Positions 8,127 to 15,138 of a DNA stretch of 21,867 bases are shown piece by piece. Both the position numbers and the translations under genes were made by a program. The stretch is from a virus. The notes under the pieces are model-generated. The model searched no databases and was not told the origin of the DNA. It saw only the letters and a program-made list of their open reading frames with translations. Position 1 is the stretch's first letter. Every line of letters begins with the position of its first letter. The stretch lies in the IMG/VR virus record IMGVR_UViG_3300032893_003198, positions 1 to 21,867 of that record; one strand, 5' to 3'.

Positions 8127-8774
8127 TTATGCTTCTCCAACGATTGTGACTGGAAGCACGTCTTCCGATTGCACAGTCGCAAAAGAATCTGTTCTTTTAA
8201 TTCTATTTTTGTATGCTATTGCGTCTTTAACATGTTCTGCCCAAGCAGCTTTATGAAATTCCATATTTCCCAAATCTTTATCTTTCTCAAACATGCGCAT
8301 TAACAAATAATCGACCATATCGAAGTGAAATAGCGGGGGAATTTCCAATGGATCACTTGTGGCTGTTACTTGTTGAGCATCATTATAGGAGAATATCTCT
8401 ATGGTGTAGACCATGTCGGGAATTGGACGCAGAGATATACAATAATTGAAATCAGTATAGTAAATAGGCCAACCCATTGTCGTTGCGCTTTGGTTAGACA
8501 ACGTAATGGCGTCATCATATCTATGAGTAATCCTTTTTATTTTCCTGCCGTTTATGGTGACGCGCTTTAATGCAATCGTAGTAGTTGGATATAAATATTG
8601 CTGCTGCCCGGCGACGGTAGGTGTAGTATAAAGTCGCTCAATTAGCCAAGCTTTTTTTGCAAGTTCATGTGATGCCTGCCAAATCCAATTGTACATGAGC
8701 GTATCGGTGAAAAACGTATCCCCATTAGCATTATAGAGATCCCTTGCTGCACTAATTATATCGGCGATAAGCAT
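8127..8774 (-). CDS. Head-to-tail adaptor protein (gp4/gp11-like)
   Basis: 215 residues. The N-terminal helix ADIISAARDLYNANGDTFFT (4-23), then YNWIWQASHELAKKAWLIER (28-47), a beta-rich middle (52-140) with Pro-rich strands, and a C-terminal helix MVDYLLMRMFEKDKDLG (152-168) follow the usual layout of short-tailed phage adaptors. These form the ring under the portal to which the nozzle binds. The middle part MGWPIYYTDFNYCISLRPIPD (from about 99) is typical of the family. The gene sits directly before the nozzle gene, as in many podoviruses. The start overlaps the stop of the double-LamG gene as TAATG. Confidence 0.75.
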   Translation of the reverse strand: MLIADIISAARDLYNANGDTFFTDTLMYNWIWQASHELAKKAWLIERLYTTPTVAGQQQYLYPTTTIALKRVTINGRKIKRITHRYDDAITLSNQSATTMGWPIYYTDFNYCISLRPIPDMVYTIEIFSYNDAQQVTATSDPLEIPPLFHFDMVDYLLMRMFEKDKDLGNMEFHKAAWAEHVKDAIAYKNRIKRTDSFATVQSEDVLPVTIVGEA

Positions 8775-10615
8775 TAGCTATCTCCTGGAATGCTGATTGA
8801 AAAACTATCTGGTGTGGTCCCATACATCGTAAATGTATTTCCACCTATGGAATCATATAAATATTGGTAGGTGTCGTTTGGACCGCCGAGAAACCAATAA
8901 TTGATCAGATTCGCTGCTGTAGAGGCATTCCTTTGATCAAAAAGAACTCCCTCATTATAAAGCTCGGTAACCTGTGCTTGATTTAAGGCGATATTATAAA
9001 TTGCTAGATCACACAGTAAGCCTTGGAAAACATCTATTGGGCCCACCTGCCCTGTTCCGGGAGGGGGTTCTGTCAATACGACGCCGTCGGTACCAAGTCT
9101 TAAGGTATATACTGAATATGAATTTTTAACCTGAGTATAAGCTGGATAACCAGTTGCTTGATTTACTTCATTTGGATATGTCGTTACTAATTGATTTACT
9201 CCATTTTTATAAAGACCATGTCCATTAATCATGAAAGTATTTGGGCTCATTGGATTAACTGGCGCACCATTTCCGAGCTTACCGTCATAAGTCCATACGC
9301 AATGGATCCATTCATTATTGTAATATTGAGTAGTATCGTCGGTACCGATAGCTCCGCCGATCATGTAAGAATGCCAGGTAGTATTGTCTGAAATAACAAA
9401 TGAGAGCGTATTACATTGAGCGGTCCAATATAGTGGGCTTACTCTTCCGCTTGCGACATCATCGAAATTCGGTGGCGCATTAGTTCCACTTGCTTGAAAC
9501 ATTCCAAAATTAAAAGACATGCCGCTTTGGCCTGTGAATGGGACTTCATTGCCATTTGCTAAGACAACTCGATCGCCAGTAGTAGGAGAAATTTCCCCAG
9601 TCGCTGCTGGCGGCATTTTTACCCATACCACTATGGAGAATGCAGACGTCTGAAAATTGTTATTATATTTTGCGATCCCGTAAGAGCTTTCTCCATTTAG
9701 TGAAAGAGAACGTCTGCCAGTAGGCGATGCTATTCCTCCAGGAACATCACTAACAAATGCAACTGAATGACCGGTTCCTTCGTAGTTTCCGACTGAATCA
9801 AAGACACTAGATGTAAGCTGGCTATCATTTGGTCCAACCATCGGGAACCAATGAGTGGGAGGTGTCGAATAATTGGCTAAATTCGCAAGCGGAACTCCCA
9901 CATTCCAGATATTTGCGGCATCAGCGGCAGTTAAAGTTGTGCCATACCATAGAGCAACTTGCGAAATCATCCCATTGAATGCGATATCTCCGTTCACTGC
10001 GTTAGGGGTACATATTCTTAAGTTATTTGTACTTGAAGAATGTCCGGAATTTAGAGTTTGAGGATGAGTCCCAACTTGAGTGGCAAGTGCGCTATCTACA
10101 TAACATAGCCAATTTGTGGCCACACCACTTGTGTCAGTAGTAACGGTAATATTGTGCCAAAGCCCATCATTTACTGCGATATTCCAATCAGCGGAGATAA
10201 ACCCACCAGGTTGCCCTCCTGAATCTACGAATACAAAATCAACTGTGCCATTTAGCCCATCCGTCTCTGTATTGGCCATTGAAAGTCGCCATCCGCCAGT
10301 CGTACTTGTTGGATTATAAAAGGTTCCGATCCATGTTGGAGTAGTTGTATCGCCTATAACAGAACATTTGAGCCAAATTGATACTGAAAACGCTTCCGTA
10401 TAATCAACATTGAAGGTTTGACCGAAATCAATATAGGAATTACTTCCATCAAAACTTACAGACTGATTATAGACATATGGAGGAGGTCCGGGCGGAGGAG
10501 GCGGCGGAATAATCGGCGGAGTCGGTTGAATGGGATCTACATCAACCCATAATGGCTCAGATATAGACGGATCTGGATCGACATCTGTCCAAGGATATGG
10601 GTTGTATAGAGCCAT
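8774..10615 (-). CDS. Virion protein with two LamG/concanavalin-like domains
   Basis: 613 residues. A short N-terminal part with two W-[TV]-D-V-D-P motifs (positions 9 and 23) leads into a proline-rich hinge (29-46). Two LamG-type jellyroll domains follow, at about 50-290 and 300-605. Each opens with SFDGSNSYIDF- or SLNGESSYGIAKY-like strands, has FSVSIWLK or FSIVVWVK, and a LWHNITV- or WIHCVWTYDG-type strand, and each closes with a WF..GPND segment. LamG domains commonly bind glycans. Placement between the capsid and adaptor genes suggests a capsid- or neck-attached appendage that binds carbohydrates. It shares clear sequence signatures with the 269-residue LamG protein two genes upstream. 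No signal peptide is present, so it is not a host-secreted protein. Confidence 0.7.
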   Translation of the reverse strand: MALYNPYPWTDVDPDPSISEPLWVDVDPIQPTPPIIPPPPPPGPPPYVYNQSVSFDGSNSYIDFGQTFNVDYTEAFSVSIWLKCSVIGDTTTPTWIGTFYNPTSTTGGWRLSMANTETDGLNGTVDFVFVDSGGQPGGFISADWNIAVNDGLWHNITVTTDTSGVATNWLCYVDSALATQVGTHPQTLNSGHSSSTNNLRICTPNAVNGDIAFNGMISQVALWYGTTLTAADAANIWNVGVPLANLANYSTPPTHWFPMVGPNDSQLTSSVFDSVGNYEGTGHSVAFVSDVPGGIASPTGRRSLSLNGESSYGIAKYNNNFQTSAFSIVVWVKMPPAATGEISPTTGDRVVLANGNEVPFTGQSGMSFNFGMFQASGTNAPPNFDDVASGRVSPLYWTAQCNTLSFVISDNTTWHSYMIGGAIGTDDTTQYYNNEWIHCVWTYDGKLGNGAPVNPMSPNTFMINGHGLYKNGVNQLVTTYPNEVNQATGYPAYTQVKNSYSVYTLRLGTDGVVLTEPPPGTGQVGPIDVFQGLLCDLAIYNIALNQAQVTELYNEGVLFDQRNASTAANLINYWFLGGPNDTYQYLYDSIGGNTFTMYGTTPDSFSISIPGDS

Positions 10616-10616
10616 T

Positions 10617-11048
10617 TCACGCCGCTTTCTTTTTTCTATTCAAAGCTTCTTCAACCTCTGGCATAACGAGTTTTTCTGCATTTTGATGACGGACCTTCGT
10701 ATGAGCTTCTAATTCTTCAGCACTGGGAGAAATGTGCGTGCAGTCTTTTGCCATGCATCGGAATATTGGCGCATCGTTTGGTTTTGTCGCTTCAGTTGTC
10801 TCAGGAATTAAACGGATCATTTTATAGAATTTGGAGCTTTCTTCCATTTTGCCTGACATATCGCAGGGGACCGGTCGATATTGTTTTGCATATTCATTGG
10901 CTTCAAAAACATCCATGAGTTTTTTTGAACCATCTTTATTGAGCCAGAATGACTTTGCTCCTATTTCCATCTGTTCACCTTTGAAGATCTCTCGAATGGG
11001 GTGAACATTGTCGTTAAACACATATACTTTTGAACTTGCATAAGACAT
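10617..11048 (-). CDS. Phage protein with a C-terminal C2H2 zinc finger
   Basis: 143 residues from the ATG at 11048. I prefer this to a TTG 15 bases upstream because TTGGAG then acts as ribosome site, and because the ATG stands 19 bases from the repeat exactly as in the Q/P-rich gene. The N-terminal half (YVFNDNVHPIREIFKGEQM, 9-27, then EIGAKSFWL) resembles a family of small phage virion-associated proteins. The C-terminal part contains C98-x4-C103-x12-H116-x4-H121 with the conserved Leu before the first His, a textbook C2H2 finger, followed by a Lys-rich end. It may bind zinc for stability, nucleic acid or another virion protein. The gene lies between two LamG genes. Confidence 0.65.
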   Translation of the reverse strand: MSYASSKVYVFNDNVHPIREIFKGEQMEIGAKSFWLNKDGSKKLMDVFEANEYAKQYRPVPCDMSGKMEESSKFYKMIRLIPETTEATKPNDAPIFRCMAKDCTHISPSAEELEAHTKVRHQNAEKLVMPEVEEALNRKKKAA

Positions 11049-11064
11049 TGAATAATTCTCCAAT

Positions 11065-11086
11065 TAGATTGTTTTGATTCTTGTAA
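11065..11086 (-). repeat. Intergenic repeat copy 2 (TTACAAGAA...CAATCTA)
   Basis: One of four copies of a TTACARGAA-N5-7-CAAT element, always on the coding (minus) strand in a gap between genes. Here it follows the LamG gene's TAG by 12 bases and lies 19 bases before the C2H2-finger ATG. It is identical to copy 3 at most positions, including six spacer bases between GAA and CAAT. It may be a promoter, RNA-processing site or module-boundary sequence. Confidence 0.6.
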
Positions 11087-11098
11087 GTTTAAGAAAAG

Positions 11099-11908
11099 CT
11101 ATGGAACATCAGTCGCAAAAGCACCACTACCCTGCACCGAAAAATTTACTCCATTAATATAATCAACGATAGTACTCGTCGTATCGTTTGGTCCAACCGC
11201 GCGCCACCAATTCGTAGGAGGAGTGCCCAATGTTGCATAATTTTGAAGTGGAGTATTATAAAGCGTCGATATTTGAGTGCTTGATAATTTAGTGCCATTC
11301 CAAAAAGCCAAATTAGATAATCTTCCAGCCGTATATCCATCCGAACTGGCTTCATTGGTATTATCTATTCCACAAACTAATATATTAGTGGGCGCACCAG
11401 TTGTAGTAATTGCGGAATGTGCGACTGTTGAAACTGCTACCGAGCTTCCATTGATATAAAACACAGTTCCAGAACCATTGCTTTGATAAGTTCCATCATC
11501 AGTAACGCACAAATGATTCCAACTGCCATCGATGATTGTATTATTGTTCGCAGTAAGTACGTCATATAATCTAGTGCTCGATCCGCTTGTACTCGTCATT
11601 AAAAATTCAAGCCTAGGATTTCCAGGTCCATTATCGATATTTACCCTGAAGGAAAAGCCTCCAGTATAAAACGTAGAATTATTATTGCACATGAACCCAA
11701 AATATCCGCCAGAACTGCACTTAAACCATGCCGTAACGCTTATTGCAGTTCCGCCAGCCGGCGCCCCGGCCCAGTTTGAAGCAGTTGCAAGATAGGTGCT
11801 GCTACCATCAAATACAAAACTTTGCGTACTATTTGAATAGGCAGCAGCACCAGATCCTGAATCTTGAGACCAGGTACGTTGGGCCGTGTATGAATCTGAC
11901 CATGACAT
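11099..11908 (-). CDS. LamG-domain virion protein
   Basis: 269 residues from the ATG at 11908, which overlaps the upstream stop as TGATG; a TTG one codon earlier is less likely. It has one LamG/concanavalin-like jellyroll: SFVFDGSSTYLA (31-42), ISVTAWFKCSS (56-66), WNHLCVTDDGTY (130-141), VFYINGSSVAV and LSNLAFWNGTKLS (198-210), closing with TPPTNWWRAVGPND. The closing segment matches TPPTHWFPMVGPND of the first domain of the 613-residue protein, so the two genes are paralogues. LamG domains bind glycans, so a carbohydrate-binding appendage on the capsid or neck is likely. It has no signal sequence. It is followed by the intergenic repeat and the C2H2-finger gene. Confidence 0.68.
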   Translation of the reverse strand: MSWSDSYTAQRTWSQDSGSGAAAYSNSTQSFVFDGSSTYLATASNWAGAPAGGTAISVTAWFKCSSGGYFGFMCNNNSTFYTGGFSFRVNIDNGPGNPRLEFLMTSTSGSSTRLYDVLTANNNTIIDGSWNHLCVTDDGTYQSNGSGTVFYINGSSVAVSTVAHSAITTTGAPTNILVCGIDNTNEASSDGYTAGRLSNLAFWNGTKLSSTQISTLYNTPLQNYATLGTPPTNWWRAVGPNDTTSTIVDYINGVNFSVQGSGAFATDVP

Positions 11909-12282
11909 CAATCAGTCCCGCAGATCACCTGGAATGTAATTGGACCAGCCCCACCGGTGCATGTATTTCCAAGTTGGATTTTCATATATGGAAATGCATT
12001 GGGAATAGGCACAACACAGCTAGAGACTGCATTTCCTATGAAAAAGGTCAGTGGCCCACTTGTTGCCGTATTAGCGCAAGGAAACATGACTTGATAGAAG
12101 GTCACATTATCCGCGGAACCTTGCAGATATACGTTACAAGTAGAGGTGCTGACACTGCCACTAAGAGCTGGAATTCCAAGCCATACATATGGCCAGGATC
12201 TCTGACCTAGATTGATAGAGCCGGTAATAGAGCCACCCGTTGTAATCGTTGCGGCAAAATACCGGGATGAACCTTCTGGCAT
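11908..12282 (-). CDS. Beta-rich virion protein, unknown
   Basis: 124 residues. It is rich in Ser, Thr, Gly and aliphatic residues in strand-length alternations, with INLGQRSWPYVWLGIPALSG (23-42), VYLQGSADNVTFYQV (51-65) and PYMKIQLGNTCTGG (98-111). The SADNVTFYQV segment resembles small beta-sandwich proteins of phage heads and appendages ('..gs.Dg.tw..v'). It probably forms a jellyroll or Ig-like decoration, but I do not recognise a named family. It starts one base after the preceding stop with GGAG in the end of that gene, and overlaps the LamG gene by one base. Context suggests a capsid or neck accessory. Confidence 0.6.
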   Translation of the reverse strand: MPEGSSRYFAATITTGGSITGSINLGQRSWPYVWLGIPALSGSVSTSTCNVYLQGSADNVTFYQVMFPCANTATSGPLTFFIGNAVSSCVVPIPNAFPYMKIQLGNTCTGGAGPITFQVICGTD

Positions 12283-12283
12283 A

Positions 12284-12556
12284 TTAGCTCCTTCCAGTGG
12301 AGACTAAATAGAAAACATCCCCAGATGCTACTCCGTTAAGATTTACGCTTCCAACCGTTGTGGAGTTGGTGCCATTTAGATTCACTTTCACAAGAGGAGA
12401 CGCTGTCGCCATGCTGATTGGGCTCAATTCCGATGAAAAAATATATCCCAATCCTGTCGCGATCGTTCCACTTGCTGAATCTGCGGTAACGCTCTGACAG
12501 ATGACTCTCGTATTTCCATAAACTGACTTCCAAGCCGTACTAATCGTATAAGCCAT
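12284..12556 (-). CDS. Small beta-rich virion protein, unknown
   Basis: 90 residues with repeated short strands (VICQSVTADSASGTIATGLG at 18-37, LVKVNLNGTNSTTVGSVNLN at 55-74) and ending DVFYLVSTGRS. No enzymatic motif, signal or membrane segment is seen. The pattern fits a small capsid or tail decoration protein. It follows the DUF115 gene by 28 bases and is preceded by the best ribosome site of the window (AAGGAGGA, about 10 bases before ATG), so it may be made in large amounts. This fits a virion component rather than an enzyme. Confidence 0.58.
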   Translation of the reverse strand: MAYTISTAWKSVYGNTRVICQSVTADSASGTIATGLGYIFSSELSPISMATASPLVKVNLNGTNSTTVGSVNLNGVASGDVFYLVSTGRS

Positions 12557-12584
12557 ACTTCAGTCCTCCTTGTACTTCTGTTGT

Positions 12585-13616
12585 TTAGTATAAAATCTTG
12601 TTCGTAAATACTTCTGGATTTAAACAGGCATCCTTAATGCCTTCATTCATGTTGTACATCATAAGAAAATCATCGACTGGCATCTGCTTAATGCTCATGA
12701 GATTGCCTTCCGGATAGGCTCCAAGCATTCCACCCTCTGTGCAATTTATATAAAGGCCAGGAACCGTAAGTGTGACGTATTCTGTAAAGTTTTTGAAACC
12801 GAAATACGAATTCCAGGTTAGCACTTTATTGCCATAAACATCGACCCCGCGCATAACGGTTCCCATATTTGCATCGTATTTGGAATTCCAGGAATGGAAT
12901 TTAATCCCGTTTCCCTGATCATATCCAAAAGAGAAATCAGCCCCCATAAACGCCACTGGATTTGAGCCAAAGATGGCTTTAGCAATATAAAGGCAGCCGC
13001 CCAGGACGTTTCCGCCATTAGAAACGAACATATGATACGGTTCGCATTCTGTTACCGTCTGAATGTATTTTTGATCTGGCACTGGAGCATTAAAGAGATA
13101 GACTTCCCCTTGCCATTTATTGAAAAGCTCAATGGGTGAACCAATAAATGCGATAAGTTTTTTGTTTTTGGTTCGATCCCAATATTCTTGCTCTGTTTTG
13201 CTCCCGCCTTCTGATACTTCTTCTAAAACCACTTTTCCCGCATCCAAAGAAACGTAGTAATCAATATCGACATCTCTATCTTCGAAGAAATGGAAGTTAT
13301 GGAGCGCAGAGATGGCTAAAATTCCATCCCTGTCTTTAATTTTGGCTCCATTGTAACCAAGACTTGGGCCAGAACCGATGACGAAAGCGGGTTTGTGTTT
13401 ATTGATATTGAAAAGCTTTCCTACGGAATGATCTTTAAAGCTTTTGAATTTAGCATGACATGCTTTTACGTTTTCACACCAGGTTTTAAGCCATGAATCG
13501 ATGGTAATTCTGTCTGAAGCACAGGCATTTCCATAAAGCTGCTTAGGAGTTGCTGGCGGATTCTCAATATAATTTTGATAGCTGAGAACCATTTCTACTT
13601 TTCGAGGTGAACCCAT
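12585..13616 (-). CDS. DUF115/Maf-like protein (MptE or nonulosonate-transferase family)
   Basis: 343 residues. Seen: PAFVIGSGPSL (76-86), the nucleotide-binding start of DUF115; ILAISALHNFHFF (99-111); IDYYVSLDAG (118-127); SNGGNVLGGCLYIAKAIFG (199-217); VAFMGADFSF (221-230); and CTEGGMLGAYPEGNL (292-306). These follow in order the motifs of Maf/DUF115 proteins (GSV..A...A..LG..PI..VG.D, then TEGG..I.G). In bacteria Maf proteins transfer pseudaminic or legionaminic acid to flagellin, while archaeal MptE is a pterin pyrophosphokinase. A phage gene here, just after the capsid genes and the terminator and in one window with a PseB-like gene, suggests glycosylation of a virion or host protein. 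ATG start; AAGGAAGGG lies rather far upstream (14 bases). Which of the two DUF115 activities it has is unproven. Confidence 0.78.
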   Translation of the reverse strand: MGSPRKVEMVLSYQNYIENPPATPKQLYGNACASDRITIDSWLKTWCENVKACHAKFKSFKDHSVGKLFNINKHKPAFVIGSGPSLGYNGAKIKDRDGILAISALHNFHFFEDRDVDIDYYVSLDAGKVVLEEVSEGGSKTEQEYWDRTKNKKLIAFIGSPIELFNKWQGEVYLFNAPVPDQKYIQTVTECEPYHMFVSNGGNVLGGCLYIAKAIFGSNPVAFMGADFSFGYDQGNGIKFHSWNSKYDANMGTVMRGVDVYGNKVLTWNSYFGFKNFTEYVTLTVPGLYINCTEGGMLGAYPEGNLMSIKQMPVDDFLMMYNMNEGIKDACLNPEVFTNKILY

Positions 13617-13639
13617 AAAAAAAATAAATTCCCTTCCTT

Positions 13640-13662
13640 TAAATTGTTGAGAGTTCCTGTAA
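13640..13662 (-). repeat. Intergenic repeat copy 1 (TTACAGGAA...CAATTTAA)
   Basis: A copy of the four-member intergenic element with seven bases between GAA and CAAT. It lies a few bases after the T-tract of the intrinsic terminator and 26 bases before the DUF115 start, which is where a promoter restarting transcription after the terminator would be expected. Confidence 0.6.
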
Positions 13663-13664
13663 GT

Positions 13665-13697
13665 AGAAAATGGGCCCCAGGGGCATCCCTGAGGCCC
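13665..13697 (-). terminator. Strong Rho-independent terminator after the capsid genes
   Basis: On the minus strand the arms GGGCCTCAGGG and CCCTGGGGCCC pair over 11 positions with a single T-G wobble and a four-base loop, ATGC (hairpin at 13672-13697). The run ATTTTCT follows directly. The hairpin begins seven bases after the stop of the decoration gene. It would end most transcripts after the major capsid and decoration genes and lower expression of the DUF115 gene and those beyond. Confidence 0.85.
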
Positions 13698-13704
13698 TAA
13701 TTAA

Positions 13705-14178
13705 TCACGAACCAAACGTCCGGATATATGCATACGCGACACCGGCAGAACCAGTGGCTTGTATAACGATTCCAAACGCAGGAGCGCTAAGGGCACCAGT
13801 AGCTTCAATCACTTTGCCACTGGAAGTAGCATTAATGACTGCGCCCTGTGCTAATGCGGTGCTTGCTTGACCGTTAATAACGGAGCAGAACCCCTTAGTC
13901 ATTAGCCAGCCATAGTACGCCGTGCCGATATTTGTGTTGGCAGCAACACCGACTGGAATATCATAACTGGCCACTGCTGACACAGTTACGCTAAACCCGG
14001 TATTGGCGCTCATCACAGCCAGCATATTCGTAGATATGGACTGTACGCCTGCATTATAGACATAGACATATTCTGCACCGTTATAGATGCGAACTGTGCC
14101 TAGATCTACGCTGTTTGACAGGGTTACGTTTGATACGCTTTCGACTTCGACTGGAAGTCCTTGATAGTTTAATGACAT
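13705..14178 (-). CDS. Probable capsid decoration/head-stabilising protein
   Basis: 157 residues, acid-poor and beta-rich. Strands such as VEVESVSNVTLSNSVDLGTV (10-29), RIYNGAEYVYVYNAG (30-44) and FSVTVSAVASYDIPVG (62-77) are followed by a C-terminal part, GSAGVAYAYIRTFGS, with many Ala and Gly residues. Small proteins of this type encoded directly after the major capsid gene usually coat or stabilise the head. No enzyme motif is seen. It follows the capsid gene by 15 bases with GAAAGGAAG as ribosome site, and the strong terminator follows, as expected for two very highly expressed genes. The family is not recognised by name. Confidence 0.62.
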   Translation of the reverse strand: MSLNYQGLPVEVESVSNVTLSNSVDLGTVRIYNGAEYVYVYNAGVQSISTNMLAVMSANTGFSVTVSAVASYDIPVGVAANTNIGTAYYGWLMTKGFCSVINGQASTALAQGAVINATSSGKVIEATGALSAPAFGIVIQATGSAGVAYAYIRTFGS

Positions 14179-14193
14179 ATTAGGCTTCCTTTC

Positions 14194-15117
14194 TTACGAC
14201 GTCAGCGCCGTCAATGCGCCCTGTAGACGCATATTGGAAGAGCCGTAAGCGCCCATCCAATAGATTTTTGCCACTTTCACATTTTGGTTCACCGGCTTAC
14301 TGAACGGCTCGAACCTCATGTCTTCCTCTTTGTGCGCGAAAAGATGCAGGTAATCTTCGTTTAAGAAGAACATGCAATTTGACGGGCAATGAGAGTCCGG
14401 AAGAACCGGAATTCCATTAAAGAGGAGCGATTGGAATCCGCCACTTGCGCTATCAGTATCCTGGAAGCGCTGTTGAGGCTGGAGTAGTCCATAGTAGTAA
14501 TTGAAGAGCGTCCTGGTCGTAATGACGCAGGTCGGGCTCCAAGAACCAATGGTGCATAGATTCCATACCGTCATCATCGCAGATAGCGATGTAGTAGTGG
14601 TTGTGGAATCAACACTCCCTGGCTGCCACCACGAATAGGTGGATTGCGAGATCCCACCAATAGTATTGCTGGTGGACATCATATATTGAAGTCCGACAAT
14701 ACTTTTCGCATTCGTGTTGTTTGAGAAAACCCCTGTTCCCAATTGATCTTCCATGTTCTTTTCAGCAATTTTCACTTTGGATTTAACCAAAGAGACCATT
14801 TGCTCATCACCGGCGTTTTTTAATTCGTCAGTGCGAAGGATGGAGATATTGGTATAGAGAGCTTTCCAGGTATATTCCGCTGATGTGATCTGATCGTTAT
14901 CATTAACGTTCAGAGTATCAGCTCCCCAGTACCAGCCGCTGGCTGTCGGGGTGGCATAGTTCAACGGAACCATAATCGAGATTCCGCCATCCACTAGCTC
15001 ATACGACCGCTTCCTCGCCCGTTGTAAGTACGGATTGGAATTGAAGATATTATCGTAGAGCTTGGGGATGAACTTTCTCTCGGTTATTCCCGAGATCTGA
15101 TCATATGTAAGACCCAT
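14194..15117 (-). CDS. Major capsid protein
   Basis: 307 residues. The start LTYDQISGITERKFIPKLYD (3-22) and the strand-rich middle with GGISIMVPLNYA (44-55), ADTLNVNDNDQITSAEYTW (66-84) and NISILRTDEL (90-99) are typical of HK97-fold major capsid proteins of short-tailed phages. A long helix VSLVKSKVKIAEKNMEDQLG (108-127) corresponds to the spine helix. The ending VAKIYWMGAYGSSNMRLQGAL is also common in this family. It has the expected place directly after the scaffold gene and before the decoration gene. AGGGGGG stands just before the ATG, a very strong ribosome site. It assembles into the icosahedral shell around the scaffold. Confidence 0.85.
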   Translation of the reverse strand: MGLTYDQISGITERKFIPKLYDNIFNSNPYLQRARKRSYELVDGGISIMVPLNYATPTASGWYWGADTLNVNDNDQITSAEYTWKALYTNISILRTDELKNAGDEQMVSLVKSKVKIAEKNMEDQLGTGVFSNNTNAKSIVGLQYMMSTSNTIGGISQSTYSWWQPGSVDSTTTTTSLSAMMTVWNLCTIGSWSPTCVITTRTLFNYYYGLLQPQQRFQDTDSASGGFQSLLFNGIPVLPDSHCPSNCMFFLNEDYLHLFAHKEEDMRFEPFSKPVNQNVKVAKIYWMGAYGSSNMRLQGALTALTS

Positions 15118-15138
15118 GAGGTCCCCCCTATGTTATTC

